36,003 bases of DNA from an uncultured Chloroflexota bacterium (GCA_903904765.1 CAIVEA010000038.1:1-36003); one strand, 5' to 3'; shown: positions 23,958 to 32,213, counted from the first letter of the stretch. Numbers and translations: made by a program. Notes: generated by a model not told the origin, from the letters alone.

Positions 23958-25403
23958 ATGGCACTCAAGATTTACAACGTATTAGGACGCGAAAAAGTGG
24001 AGTTCCAGCCCCTGCACGAGGGGCATGTGAATATGTACGTCTGCGGACCGACGGTGCAAGACTACGCGCACATCGGTCACGCCAAAACCTATATCGCGTT
24101 TGATGTGATCGTCCGTTACCTGCGCTACAGCGGTTTGAGCGTGCTGTATGTGCAAAACATCACCGATGTGGGGCATCTGCTGGATAGCGGTGAAGACCGC
24201 ATCCTGAAGAAGGCCGCACAGCTTCAGGCCAAACCGATGCAGATTGTGGAGTTCTACGCCCGCAGCTACTTCGAGGATATGGACTCGCTGGGCGTGCAGC
24301 GCCCGGACATTTCGCCCCGCGCCAGCGGCCACATCCCCGAACAGATCAAGATGATCGAGACGCTGATGGAGCGCGGTCACGCCTATCTGGCGGACGGCAG
24401 CGTATACTTCGATGTCGCCAGTGCCCCCAACTACGGCAAGCTCTCCAACCGCCGTATCACCGAGTTGGAAGCCGGCTCCCGCGAAGTGGTGCGCGACGAA
24501 AAGCGCAATCCAGAGGACTTCGCGCTGTGGAAGAAGGCCGAACCGGAACACATTCTGCGCTGGGATAGCCCGTGGGGGGAAGGTTTCCCCGGCTGGCATA
24601 TCGAGTGCTCGGCGATGGCGAAGAAGTATCTGGGGGCAACCTTCGACCTGCACGGCGGCGGTGTGGATAACATCTTCCCGCACAACGAATGCGAAATCGC
24701 CCAGAGTGAATGCGCCAATGATGCCGATTTCGCCCGTTACTGGATGCTGGTGGGCAGCCTGACGGTGGACGGCGTGAAAATGTCCAAGAGCCTCGGCAAC
24801 TTCATCACCATCAAGGATGCGCTGAAGAAGTACCGCCCGGAGGTCATCCGCACCTTCTCGCTCAGCGCCCACTACAGCAATCCGGTGGATTTCAGCGACG
24901 ATGCGCTGAACGCCGCCGCTGCCGGTTGGGAACGGTTGTACGGCGCGGTGCGGCTGGCGCGGCAAATGCTCCCGGTAGCGCCTGCGACAGACGCAGGTAG
25001 CGACTTCCTGCCGCGCCTCGAACAGGCGAAAGCCGATTTCCGCGCCGTGATGGACGACGACTTCAACACGCCGAAGGCCATCGCACAACTGCAAGAATTG
25101 ACCCGTGAGGTGAACAGCCTGCTCAACAGCGGTTCACCGGTGGGCAAGGCTGCGCTGGAGGCCATCATCGCCACCTACACCGAGTTGGGCGGCGATGTGC
25201 TGGGCATCATTCCGGAGGCGGAAGCGGGCGGCGGCGCGAATGCCGAACGCGAGGCCGGCCTGATTAAGCTGATTGTGGAACAGCGGCAGGCCGCCCGCAA
25301 AGCCAAGAACTGGGCGGAAAGTGACCGCCTGCGCGACGCTCTGGCTGCGCTAGGCGTGATTGTGGAAGACCGCGCCGATGGTACGGTCTGGCGGGTGAAC
25401 TAA
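23958..25403 (+). CDS. cysS: Cysteinyl-tRNA synthetase
   Basis: Class I aminoacyl-tRNA synthetase that charges tRNA-Cys. From ATG 23958 the protein has 481 residues, the usual length. The zinc ligand Cys29 (MYVCGPTV), the HIGH motif at 38-41, the second zinc site in WHIECSAM and the PHNE segment, and the KMSKS motif at 274-278 (VKMSKSLGN) are all intact. A DALR-type helical domain follows the catalytic core. I reject the longer frame from 23826 because [10 protein letters not shown] is the natural start. cysS opens a run with rlmB-like, frr and uppS; it is separated from the next gene by 6 bases. A TACAAT at 23910-23915 may be its -10 box. Confidence 0.97.
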   Translation: MALKIYNVLGREKVEFQPLHEGHVNMYVCGPTVQDYAHIGHAKTYIAFDVIVRYLRYSGLSVLYVQNITDVGHLLDSGEDRILKKAAQLQAKPMQIVEFYARSYFEDMDSLGVQRPDISPRASGHIPEQIKMIETLMERGHAYLADGSVYFDVASAPNYGKLSNRRITELEAGSREVVRDEKRNPEDFALWKKAEPEHILRWDSPWGEGFPGWHIECSAMAKKYLGATFDLHGGGVDNIFPHNECEIAQSECANDADFARYWMLVGSLTVDGVKMSKSLGNFITIKDALKKYRPEVIRTFSLSAHYSNPVDFSDDALNAAAAGWERLYGAVRLARQMLPVAPATDAGSDFLPRLEQAKADFRAVMDDDFNTPKAIAQLQELTREVNSLLNSGSPVGKAALEAIIATYTELGGDVLGIIPEAEAGGGANAEREAGLIKLIVEQRQAARKAKNWAESDRLRDALAALGVIVEDRADGTVWRVN

Positions 25404-25409
25404 ACGACT

Positions 25410-26180
25410 ATGACCGAATTCATCTACGGACACTGGGCGGTGATGGAGACGCTGCGCGCCAAAAAGCGGGCGGTGGATCAGCTCATTCTGGCTGAAAACG
25501 TGGAAGAACGCGGTGTCGTCGCCGACATCCTGAAGCTGGCGCAGGAGCGCGGCATCAAGACTCAACGGTTGCCGCGCCGCATTCTGGATGATATGGCGGG
25601 CGGCGGCAACCATCAAAGCACGATGGTACGCGCCCAACCGTATCCGTATGCCGATATCGAGGATATTCTGGCGCTGGCGCAGAAGCGCGGCGAAAAACCA
25701 TTCATCCTGATTCTCGACCTGCTCAAAGACCCGCAGAACGTGGGCGTGCTGCTGCGCGTGGCCGAGTCGGTGGGCGTGCATGGCGTGCTGATTCAGGAAC
25801 GGCGCAGCGTAGCCGTCACCCCGGCTGTGGTGAATGCATCGTCCGGTGCGGTGGAATATATGCACGTCGCGCAGGTCAACAATCTGGTGAACGCCATGAA
25901 AGACCTGAAATCGCAGGATGTGTGGATGGTGGGGCTGGAAGCCGACCCCACCGTGCCGCCGATTGACAGCACTGATCTGAATATCGCGCTCGGCCTCGTG
26001 CTGGGCAGCGAAGGCGAAGGGATGCGGCGGCTGGTGCGCGATACCTGCGATATGATGTTGTCGCTGCCCATGCGCGGTCATCTCGCCAGCCTGAACGTGG
26101 CAACCGCTGGTTCAATCGCCCTGTATACGGCGTGGCAGGCACGCAAATGGCAGGGCTGGGTGGGCGCGAAGAAAGCCTGA
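25410..26180 (+). CDS. rlmB: TrmH/RlmB-family 23S rRNA 2'-O-ribose methyltransferase
   Basis: SPOUT-class RNA methyltransferase of 256 residues. The substrate-binding N-terminal domain (IYGHWAVMETLRAKKRAVDQ, typical of RlmB) is followed by the three SPOUT motifs: LDLLKDPQNVGVLLRVAESV, with the catalytic NxGxxxR pattern, then LVLGSEGEGM, and LPMRGHLASLNVATAGSIAL. RlmB modifies G2251 (E. coli numbering) in the 23S rRNA P loop. The same family also includes enzymes for other sites, so the exact target is inferred. It starts 6 bases after cysS; cysS-rlmB neighbours are common in bacteria. Confidence 0.88.
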   Translation: MTEFIYGHWAVMETLRAKKRAVDQLILAENVEERGVVADILKLAQERGIKTQRLPRRILDDMAGGGNHQSTMVRAQPYPYADIEDILALAQKRGEKPFILILDLLKDPQNVGVLLRVAESVGVHGVLIQERRSVAVTPAVVNASSGAVEYMHVAQVNNLVNAMKDLKSQDVWMVGLEADPTVPPIDSTDLNIALGLVLGSEGEGMRRLVRDTCDMMLSLPMRGHLASLNVATAGSIALYTAWQARKWQGWVGAKKA

Positions 26181-26215
26181 CGGGTACTTAGTCTCTTGTG
26201 GAAGGATAAGCGAAC

Positions 26216-26773
26216 ATGATTAACGACATCATCAACGAAACCAAAGGCAAAATGAAAAGCACCCTGCACGTCTTTGAAGAAGACCTGCACGGGATACGCG
26301 GTGGGCGCGCCAGCACCAGTCTGGTAGACCGCCTGATCGTGGAATACTACGGGCAGGATACCGAGTTGCGCCAGTTGGCGACCATCTCCACGCCCGAAGC
26401 CATGCAAATCCTGATCCGGCCTTTCGACAAAGGCGCGTTGAAATCCATCGAGAAGGCCATCCAGCAGTCGGATTTGCGGATCAACCCCAACACCGATGGA
26501 GATGTGATTCGCTTGAATATGCCGCCTCTCACCCGTGAGCGCCGTCAGGATTTGGTGAAGTTCCTGCACAAGCGCATGGAAGAAGCCCGTGTCGCCATCC
26601 GCAACATTCGCCGTTCCGCCAACGACGATCTGAAGGAGTTCGAGAAGGAAAAGCTCATCTCCGAGGACGAACTGGAGCGCGGTGAGGCCGAGGTACAGAA
26701 GCTGACCGATCAGCATATCGCGCTGGTCGAAGAAGCAGGCAAGAAAAAAGAAAAAGACATCATGGAACTGTAG
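26216..26773 (+). CDS. frr: Ribosome recycling factor
   Basis: Splits the post-termination ribosome together with EF-G. Its 185 residues are the standard length. Conserved segments are the N-terminal helix, HVFEEDLHGIRGGRASTSLVD, YYGQDTELRQLATIS, ILIRPFDKGALKSIEKAI, LNMPPLTRERRQDLVKFLHK and IRNIRRSANDDLKEFEKEK. The start ATG 26216 has AAGGA about 9 bases upstream. It lies 35 bases after the rlmB-like gene, and uppS follows; frr-uppS is a widely conserved order. Confidence 0.98.
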   Translation: MINDIINETKGKMKSTLHVFEEDLHGIRGGRASTSLVDRLIVEYYGQDTELRQLATISTPEAMQILIRPFDKGALKSIEKAIQQSDLRINPNTDGDVIRLNMPPLTRERRQDLVKFLHKRMEEARVAIRNIRRSANDDLKEFEKEKLISEDELERGEAEVQKLTDQHIALVEEAGKKKEKDIMEL

Positions 26774-26827
26774 GCAGCGGGGTATATTGCGACGCACCCG
26801 CACTGAGGAATCGGCGCGGGTGTGGTG

Positions 26828-26833
26828 TATTAT
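26828..26833 (+). promoter_or_regulatory. Possible uppS promoter (-10 box)
   Basis: TATTAT preceded by TGGTG (extended-type), 64 bases before the uppS start. A 7-base inverted repeat (26795-26801 with 26816-26822) just upstream may end part of the frr transcript, but it lacks a T run. Confidence 0.35.
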
Positions 26834-26896
26834 TGCCATCAAGATTGCAGGAAAACGCCTTCGCGCCCTGCCGCGCCGAATATTAGGGACTGCGGG

Positions 26897-27658
26897 ATGA
26901 TTGTGCCGACTCAAACGATGGAAGCCAACAGCACCAACCTACCAATCGGTGAAGTACCCAAGCACGTTGCGATCATCATGGATGGCAACGGGCGCTGGGC
27001 GAAGTCACGCGGGCTGCCGCGTGCCGAAGGTCATCGGCAGGGGACGGAAAACCTGCGCCGCATCATCCGCGCCTGCGTGGAATTCGGCGTGGAAATCCTG
27101 ACTATTTATGCCTTCTCCACCGAAAATTGGCGGCGGCCTCCATTGGAGGTGCGCCTGCTCATGACCATTCTGGAGACGGTGATTGACCGTGAACTGAAAG
27201 AACTGGACGAGAACGGCGTGCAGATTCGCCATCTAGGGCGACTGGATCAGATCGCGCCGGTGCTGCAAAAGAAGATTCAGTACGCTTGTGATTTTACGCA
27301 CCACAATTCGCGCCTGATTTTGAACGTAGCGTTTAACTATGGCGGACGTGACGAGATTGTACAGGCGGTGCAGCGCATCGTGCGCGAGGGCATCCCCGAA
27401 GATCAGATCACCGAAGACCTGCTCAACCGTTATCTGTACACGGGCGGCCTGCCCGACCCCGACCTGATTATCCGCACCAGTGGCGAACTGCGCGTGAGCA
27501 ACTTCCTCATCTGGCAGGGCGCGTACAGTGAATACTACGCCACCCCCACCTACTGGCCGGACTTCGACAAGAACGAACTGCGGAAGGCCATCGCGGAATA
27601 CAACCACCGCACCCGGCGCTTCGGCAAAACTGACGAGCAACTCGAAGAAGAAGATTAG
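26897..27658 (+). CDS. uppS: Undecaprenyl diphosphate synthase (cis-prenyltransferase)
   Basis: Builds the C55 lipid carrier for peptidoglycan and surface-glycan synthesis by adding isopentenyl units to farnesyl diphosphate. Family motifs are complete: [20 protein letters not shown] (catalytic Asp29), then [26 protein letters not shown], and [20 protein letters not shown], which binds diphosphate. From ATG 26897 (GGG just upstream) the protein has 253 residues; ATG 26918 is an alternative. The C-terminus is acidic (EQLEEED). It supplies the carrier that the flippase and O-antigen ligase in this window would use. Confidence 0.96.
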   Translation: MIVPTQTMEANSTNLPIGEVPKHVAIIMDGNGRWAKSRGLPRAEGHRQGTENLRRIIRACVEFGVEILTIYAFSTENWRRPPLEVRLLMTILETVIDRELKELDENGVQIRHLGRLDQIAPVLQKKIQYACDFTHHNSRLILNVAFNYGGRDEIVQAVQRIVREGIPEDQITEDLLNRYLYTGGLPDPDLIIRTSGELRVSNFLIWQGAYSEYYATPTYWPDFDKNELRKAIAEYNHRTRRFGKTDEQLEEED

Positions 27659-27666
27659 GAAAGTAA

Positions 27667-27719
27667 CCCTCATCCCCCGCCCTTCTCCCTCATGGCGAAG
27701 GGTGTAAGACGAAGTGAAG
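27667..27719. repeat. Dispersed CCCTCATCCCC repeat after uppS
   Basis: CCCTCATCCCCCGCCCTTCT, then CCCTCATGGCGAAGGGTGTA. It closely matches 29190-29241 and 21810-21860. It begins 8 bases after the uppS stop and leads into a terminator hairpin. Confidence 0.75.
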
Positions 27720-27727
27720 ATTCATAG

Positions 27728-27755
27728 GGACACGACGCAAATTGTGTCCTTTTTC
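27728..27755 (+). terminator. Rho-independent terminator after uppS
   Basis: GGACACGA (27728-27735) pairs with TTGTGTCC (27742-27749) around a 6-base loop, with one G-U pair, followed by a T run (27750-27754). It ends the cysS-uppS run. Confidence 0.65.
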
Positions 27756-27879
27756 TTTGGAAACACCCGAACATGGGTCGCGGCTGTATTCTCTACTACA
27801 ACAGGCTGAGAGTTTCTCTCTACTTCCGAATATACCCCGGCGCGGAGTGGCACTAGCGTTCCAGCGCCGTTGTGTTATC

Positions 27880-27920
27880 GTGTGTGCGCCTTTGTTAACG
27901 GCGCGCACACGAGGTTTTTT
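27880..27920 (+). terminator. Attenuator-like hairpin 5 bases before the benE-type gene
   Basis: GTGTGTGCGCC (27880-27890) pairs with GGCGCGCACAC (27900-27910) with a single G-T position and a 9-base loop. It is followed by GAGG and a run of six T (27915-27920), and the transporter ATG is at 27926. In form it is an intrinsic terminator placed inside the leader, with the ribosome site (GAGG) at its 3' foot. The leader from 27756 shows no riboswitch that I recognise. Confidence 0.6.
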
Positions 27921-27925
27921 GAGTC

Positions 27926-29155
27926 ATGAGTGCATCTATCGCTCGTTTCCGGGAAAGTGTGCGCGATCTGCCGCGTGCCTTCGCCCTGTCGTCCGTCCTC
28001 TCCGGCCTGCTGGTCGTCATCGTCGCTTTCTCCGGCCCTGTGCTGATCGTGATTCAAGCCGCCACCGCCGGCCATCTGAACGATGGGCAGGCGGCCTCGT
28101 GGCTGTGGTCAGCGGTCATCGGGTCAGGCGTGTTGAGCATCCTCATGTCGTTGTGGTACAGGATGCCCATCACCGCCGCATGGTCTACGCCCGGCGTGGT
28201 GCTGCTCATCTCCAGCATTGCGCTGTATTCCTACGATAGCGTGATCGGCGCGTTCATCGTGGCGGCCATCGCCACTATCCTGCTCGGCCTGACCGGATGG
28301 TACAGCCGCGTAATCGCGCTCGTCCCCAATGCGGTCATCATGGGGATGCTGGCGGGGGTGCTGCTGCACTTCGGCACGGGACTCTTTAGCGCACTGCCGG
28401 ATAACACGCTGATGGTGGTGCTGATGATCGCAGTATTCTTCGTGCTGCGGCGGGTGCGCTTCCGCGTGCCAACGCTGGGCGCATTGGGGATTGGCCTGCT
28501 GGTGGCCGCCCTCACGGGACAATTGCAACTGCCCACCATCAGCCTGACTCTCACGCAACCCGTCTTCACCGCGCCGGTCTTTACGCCAGAGGCACTGCTC
28601 GGCCTCGCGCTGCCACTGTTCGCACTGGCGCTCACCACGCAGGATGCGCCGGGGATCGCCGTGCTGAAAAGCTATGACTATGAACTACCGATTGATGGGG
28701 CGTTGATCTTCACCGGAATCGGGTCGCTGCTGCTCGCGCCGTTCGGCTGTCACGGACTAAATCTGGCAGCCATCACCGCCGCCATGAACGCCAACCCCGA
28801 AGCACACCCCGACCCGACCAAACGCTACACCGCCGGTGTATCCATCGGCGTGTGGTATATCCTCGCAGGTAGTTTCGGCATGGCGGCGGTGGCGCTGTTC
28901 ACGGCGCTGCCCCCGGCGCTGATCGCCTGCGTTGCGGGGCTGTCGCTGCTGGGGACGATCACCAGCGCCGCCAGCGCCGCCACCGAGCATTCCGCTACCC
29001 GTGATGCAGGTGTGGTGGCGCTGCTGTGTACCGCCGCCAACTTCAACCTGTTTGGCATCGGCGCACCGTTCTGGGGGCTGGTGTTCGGGATGCTGGTGCA
29101 TATCCTGTTGAACATCCGGCGCGGCAAGCGCGGTTTCACCGCCAGCGTGAGTTAG
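27926..29155 (+). CDS. BenE-family transporter (benzoate/H+ symporter-like)
   Basis: Secondary transporter of 409 residues with about 11-12 membrane helices. It matches the BenE family: an N-terminal AFSGPVLIVIQAATAGHL helix, the WLWSAVIGSG and PITAAWSTPG segments, GALGIGLLVAALTG, LTTQDAPGIAVLKSYDYELP, and the signature region PFGCHGLNLAAITAAMNANP. BenE carries benzoate into some proteobacteria, but the family is broad and no aromatic-degradation gene is nearby, so the substrate is open. Expression may be controlled by the terminator-like hairpin just before the start. It is convergent with pepA; the 233-base gap is filled by repeats. Confidence 0.85.
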   Translation: MSASIARFRESVRDLPRAFALSSVLSGLLVVIVAFSGPVLIVIQAATAGHLNDGQAASWLWSAVIGSGVLSILMSLWYRMPITAAWSTPGVVLLISSIALYSYDSVIGAFIVAAIATILLGLTGWYSRVIALVPNAVIMGMLAGVLLHFGTGLFSALPDNTLMVVLMIAVFFVLRRVRFRVPTLGALGIGLLVAALTGQLQLPTISLTLTQPVFTAPVFTPEALLGLALPLFALALTTQDAPGIAVLKSYDYELPIDGALIFTGIGSLLLAPFGCHGLNLAAITAAMNANPEAHPDPTKRYTAGVSIGVWYILAGSFGMAAVALFTALPPALIACVAGLSLLGTITSAASAATEHSATRDAGVVALLCTAANFNLFGIGAPFWGLVFGMLVHILLNIRRGKRGFTASVS

Positions 29156-29189
29156 GCAATATCCCCTATCCCCCATCCCCATAAGGCAA

Positions 29190-29241
29190 CCCTCATCCCC
29201 TACCCCTTCTCCCTCATGGCGAAGGGTATAAGGGGAGAAAA
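29190..29241. repeat. Dispersed CCCTCATCCCC repeat in the benE-pepA gap
   Basis: CCCTCATCCCCTACCCCTTC, then CCCTCATGGCGAAGGGTATA. Nearly the same as 27667-27719. It is followed by the hairpin element at 29258, the same composite order as behind selA. Confidence 0.75.
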
Positions 29242-29257
29242 GCAGGGGAAATGTGCA

Positions 29258-29318
29258 GTAGAGACATAGCCTGCCATGTCCGCCGCCTACAGGCGGGCAA
29301 CACTGGTGTTGTCCCTAC
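29258..29318. repeat. 61-bp GTAGGGACA-ended palindromic element, copy B (inverted)
   Basis: Reverse complement of the element at 21872-21932, same length and about 85% identical by eye. Ends are GTAGAGACA and TGTCCCTAC; the inner stem CAACAC/GTGTTG is kept. No coding capacity. Confidence 0.8.
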
Positions 29319-29331
29319 GAAAGACAAGGTA

Positions 29332-29385
29332 TTTCCCCCTCTCCTAGCTGTACTCAGCGTTATGGAGAGGGGATGGGGGATGAGG
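29332..29385. repeat. Dispersed C-rich/G-rich palindrome before the pepA stop
   Basis: TTTCCCCCTCTCC, a CTGTACTCAGCG core, then GGAGAGGGGATGGGGGATGA. In reverse it matches the core of the element at 3637-3709. It lies 4 bases from the pepA stop codon and may help to end transcription on both strands. Confidence 0.7.
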
Positions 29386-29388
29386 TTC

Positions 29389-30873
29389 TTACACCCACCC
29401 GCGCACGAAGGCCGTCAGCAGACGCACGCCGAAACCGGACGCGCCCTTCGGCGCATACGGGATTTCCGGCAGGTTGAACGTCATGCCTGCCATGTCAATA
29501 TGCGCCCACGACACATCCCCCGCGAAATGCTTGAGGAAGGTGGCTGAGGTGCCGACACCGCCATACGAGCCGCCGCTGTTCTTGATGTCTGCGACGGGCG
29601 ATTTGATCTTGGTTTCGTAGTCGGGATACAGCGGCAGCGGCCACACGCGCTCGGCGGAAGATGTTCCGGCAGTCACCAGCCGATCGCGCAGGCTGTCGTC
29701 GGTACTGAACACACCCGCCGCCACGCCTTCGCCCAGCGCCACCACGCATGAGCCGGTCAGCGTGGCAATATCCACCACCGCGTTCGGCTGGTAACGCTGT
29801 GCGTACACCAGCGCATCGGCCAGCAGCAGGCGGCCTTCGGCATCGGTGCTGATGATCTCGATGGTCACGCCGTTGCTGGCGGTGAGGATGTCCGAGGGGC
29901 GGTAAGCCGCGCCGGAGATCATGTTGTCGGCAGTAGGGATGAGTCCGATCACCCGCAGCGGCAGGTTCATGCCCGCCACCGCGCCCAGCGCCCCGATGAC
30001 CGCCGCGCCGCCCGCCATATCGCCCTTCATGGTGCTCATGCCCTCGAAGGTCTTGATGTCGTAGCCGCCCGTATCGAAGGTCACACCCTTGCCGACCAGC
30101 ACCAGTGTGGGCAGGTCGGTGCGTTCACCGTTGTGTTCGAGGATGATGAAGCGCGGTTCGTTGGTGCTGCCCTGCGCCACGCCCAGCAGCGCCCCCATCC
30201 GCAGCGCCTCCATTTGCGCCCGCCCCAGCACGTCACACTTCAGCCCGGTCATCCGCGCCATTTCGGCGGCGGCGTTCGCCAGATAAGCCGGATTGCACAC
30301 ATTCGGCGGCTGGTTGACCAGATCACGCGCCAGCCGCACGCCCGCGCTGATGGCGATTCCGGCGCGGATGCCTTCGATGGCGGCATCCTGTTCGTTCCCA
30401 TTCACCAGCAAATCGAGGCGCGTGGGCAGGTTGGAGGTGTCATCCTCTGACCGCTGTCCGCGAAAATGATACAGCGCCAGCAACGCGCCTTCGGTGGCGA
30501 CCTGTGCGGCGGTCATGACCGACATGCCTTCACCGAACAGGGCGCTGATGGCATGGTCTACCTTCAGTTCACGCGCTTTCAGCAGCGCCACCGCCGCCGC
30601 CTGCCGTGCTATGTCCGAGGTGAACAATTTGGCCTTGCCCAACCCCACGAGGATGACGCGCCGCGCCGGAATCACTCCACGCGGATAGATCACCGCCACC
30701 TGTCCGGCCTTACCGCTGAAGTCCCCGCCCGTAAGCAGGTCGCTCAACGCGCCTCCGGTGGCCGCATCCACATCGGCGGCTGCGCCTGTCAGCGCCGCGC
30801 CTTCATAGACCGAGACGATCAGCGCATCCGCCGTCATCTTTTCGAGCGTACCAACGACTGCCTGTATATCCAT
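29389..30873 (-). CDS. pepA: Leucyl aminopeptidase (M17 family)
   Basis: Cytosolic two-metal aminopeptidase of 494 residues that removes N-terminal amino acids from peptides. Metal ligands and catalytic residues can be placed: Lys262 and Asp267 in VGKGVTFDTGG, catalytic Lys274, Asp285 in MKGDMAGG, Asp344 and Glu346 in STDAEGR, and Arg348. The M17 signature NTDAEGR reads STDAEGR here, a mild change outside the ligands. The N-terminal ~170 residues are the macro-like domain that supports hexamer assembly. ATG 30873 has a weak ribosome site (GGAAC). Some PepA proteins also bind DNA (E. coli XerA role); there is no evidence for that here. Confidence 0.95.
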   Translation of the reverse strand: MDIQAVVGTLEKMTADALIVSVYEGAALTGAAADVDAATGGALSDLLTGGDFSGKAGQVAVIYPRGVIPARRVILVGLGKAKLFTSDIARQAAAVALLKARELKVDHAISALFGEGMSVMTAAQVATEGALLALYHFRGQRSEDDTSNLPTRLDLLVNGNEQDAAIEGIRAGIAISAGVRLARDLVNQPPNVCNPAYLANAAAEMARMTGLKCDVLGRAQMEALRMGALLGVAQGSTNEPRFIILEHNGERTDLPTLVLVGKGVTFDTGGYDIKTFEGMSTMKGDMAGGAAVIGALGAVAGMNLPLRVIGLIPTADNMISGAAYRPSDILTASNGVTIEIISTDAEGRLLLADALVYAQRYQPNAVVDIATLTGSCVVALGEGVAAGVFSTDDSLRDRLVTAGTSSAERVWPLPLYPDYETKIKSPVADIKNSGGSYGGVGTSATFLKHFAGDVSWAHIDMAGMTFNLPEIPYAPKGASGFGVRLLTAFVRGWV

Positions 30874-30903
30874 GAGTTCCGATCTCCATTCCGCATCCGG
30901 CGC

Positions 30904-30909
30904 TATAAT
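30904..30909 (+). promoter_or_regulatory. TATAAT box in the gap upstream of pepA
   Basis: A perfect TATAAT on the plus strand, away from pepA and toward the small frame at 30945. It also reads ATTATA on the minus strand and could overlap the pepA promoter. No good -35 box either way. Confidence 0.35.
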
Positions 30910-30944
30910 GTCTATGATTGAGAATACAGAAAAGTGTACCGTTA

Positions 30945-31037
30945 ATGAGCGTTCGCCGCTGGTTCTGGCTATGGATTGGTCTGTTATGGGTGCTGATCGG
31001 CTCAGGTTGGGATGGAATAAGTACGGGGATAAAATAG
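30945..31037 (+). CDS. Possible 30-residue single-span membrane peptide
   Basis: ATG 30945 to TAG 31037 encodes MSVRRWFWLWIGLLWVLIGS and ten more residues. Two arginines precede a Trp-rich hydrophobic helix, the pattern of a small membrane peptide. A TATAAT box lies 36 bases upstream. There is no clear ribosome site, and its stop codon touches the terminator of the minus-strand gene. It could be chance; another plus-strand frame (30914-31099) overlaps it and looks less protein-like. Confidence 0.25.
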   Translation: MSVRRWFWLWIGLLWVLIGSGWDGISTGIK

Positions 31038-31067
31038 GGCGCGGCAGATATATCTTGTGCCGCGCCC
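31029..31067 (-). terminator. Terminator of the secreted repeat protein gene
   Basis: Perfect 10-base arms GGGCGCGGCA (31037-31046) and TGCCGCGCCC (31058-31067) with an 11-base loop. Read on the minus strand it is followed by TATTTTAT. It begins 11 bases after the stop of the gene starting at 32049. Confidence 0.8.
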
Positions 31068-31077
31068 CGCACCTGCG

Positions 31078-32049
31078 TCACCAGTTCAGTTCGGTGTAGC
31101 CGCTGCCCACGCCCACCAGCGCATACGTCAGGCTGAGGTTGCCGGACGGAATCACGCCTGCGTAGTACACGATTCCGGTAGCTTGTACCGCTTGATCCTG
31201 CACTCCGCTGCTCACCTGCGTGGCCTCAAACGCATAGCCGGACTCGGTGGCGACGGCGGTCAGCCCCACGCTCCCCAGTTTGGGATACAGGCTAATGAGC
31301 AGGTTGAGCGCATCGGCGGCGCTGGCTGCGCCCGTATTGGCGTACAGCGCGTAAATACCGGCTGCGCTGTTGGTCAGGTAAATCTGGATAGAGTCGGCAG
31401 TGACGGCGCAGTTGGGGTTCACATCACAATTCGCCACCGCCAGCACGCTGCTGCCGTTCTGATACACGCCGCCGTACACCAACCCGCTGCCATCCCCGAA
31501 GTTCGTCAGGTAGGTTTGCACATCGGCGGGCAACTGCGCGAACATAGCCGTCATCACGGTCATGGCGTTCTCCGGCAGATCGGCGCTGTTGCCGTTCTGC
31601 TCGCCCGCGTAGAGGTAGGCCGGACTGAAGCCCAGATACAGGCTACCGAAATCGTCCATCACCGCAGCGGCTTCCGCTGAGGAGGTGAGAGGGGTATGCG
31701 TCCCCTGCGGCACATTGGTTAGCACGGCGGAGAGCGTCCCCACAGCGGCGGGCGTGGCGGTCAACAACGAAGACAGCGTGCCGACGGCGGCAGGCGTGGG
31801 GAAGGCCGTCAGCGTGGCCGCCAGATCACCGCCATTGGGGAGTGCGGTCAGTGTGGTTGCCAAATCGCCGCCATTAGGGAGCGCCGTCAGGGTCAGCGCC
31901 AGACTGCCATCCCCCCCCTGTTGTGATCCGGGGCGGGTGGGACGCGCCCCACCACCACCGGGGCGCTGCGCGGCGGCGCTGCCCACCATCACCACTAGAC
32001 TGGCGATCAAAACTAGTAGCAGTAGCCCGATATGTCCTTTGCGGTTCAT
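31078..32049 (-). CDS. Secreted hypothetical protein with short internal repeats
   Basis: Protein of 323 residues, function unknown. An N-terminal signal peptide (Lys-rich start, hydrophobic 8-26, cleavage likely after SAAAQ) sends it out of the cytoplasm. A Gly/Arg/Pro-rich linker follows, then tandem repeats: LPNGGDLATTLTA twice (57-82) and TPAAVGTLSSLLTA twice (85-112). The remaining ~200 residues form one domain with an even mix of strands and helices, two cysteines near 209-214 (CDVNPNC, possible disulfide) and a repeated LTN/YALY pattern. No catalytic motif is visible. The start ATG 32049 has GAGGAG about 6 bases upstream. It has its own terminator. Confidence 0.75.
   Translation of the reverse strand: MNRKGHIGLLLLVLIASLVVMVGSAAAQRPGGGGARPTRPGSQQGGDGSLALTLTALPNGGDLATTLTALPNGGDLAATLTAFPTPAAVGTLSSLLTATPAAVGTLSAVLTNVPQGTHTPLTSSAEAAAVMDDFGSLYLGFSPAYLYAGEQNGNSADLPENAMTVMTAMFAQLPADVQTYLTNFGDGSGLVYGGVYQNGSSVLAVANCDVNPNCAVTADSIQIYLTNSAAGIYALYANTGAASAADALNLLISLYPKLGSVGLTAVATESGYAFEATQVSSGVQDQAVQATGIVYYAGVIPSGNLSLTYALVGVGSGYTELNW
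31714..31881 (-). repeat. Tandem repeats coding for 13- and 14-residue units
   Basis: Two 39-base units (LPNGGDLATTLTA type) followed by two 42-base units (TPAAVGTLSSLLTA type) in the secreted protein gene. The unit DNA copies are nearly the same, which points to recent slippage or duplication. Confidence 0.8.
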
Positions 32050-32147
32050 TTTCGCTCCTCATCGCTCTATCAAATGGTGTGCCAATTTTTACAGGCAATT
32101 GTTATCCGGGTGTGTCCTCAGCGTAAAATAATCTACTCGTAAATAGC

Positions 32148-32185
32148 GTAAAGAAAAGCACGGCATCAAACGATGACCGTGCTTT
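32148..32185 (-). terminator. Terminator of the L,D-transpeptidase gene
   Basis: Perfect 9-base arms AAAGCACGG (32155-32163) and CCGTGCTTT (32177-32185), 13-base loop. Read on the minus strand it is followed by TTTTCTTT. The 98 bases from here to 32049 probably hold the promoter of the secreted repeat protein, but no clear boxes were seen. Confidence 0.75.
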
Positions 32186-32213
32186 AGTGCAAATGGAATG
32201 GTAGAGAGGGATA

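Noticed and set aside
27802..27812. CAGGCTGAGAG resembling the start of a TPP riboswitch
   Set aside because: The other conserved TPP elements (CCUUGAACCUGA and the closing GGGAA) are absent in the leader.
30872..31099. 75-codon plus-strand frame upstream of pepA
   Set aside because: Charged mixed sequence without a ribosome site; it runs into the 3' end of the secreted-protein gene on the other strand.
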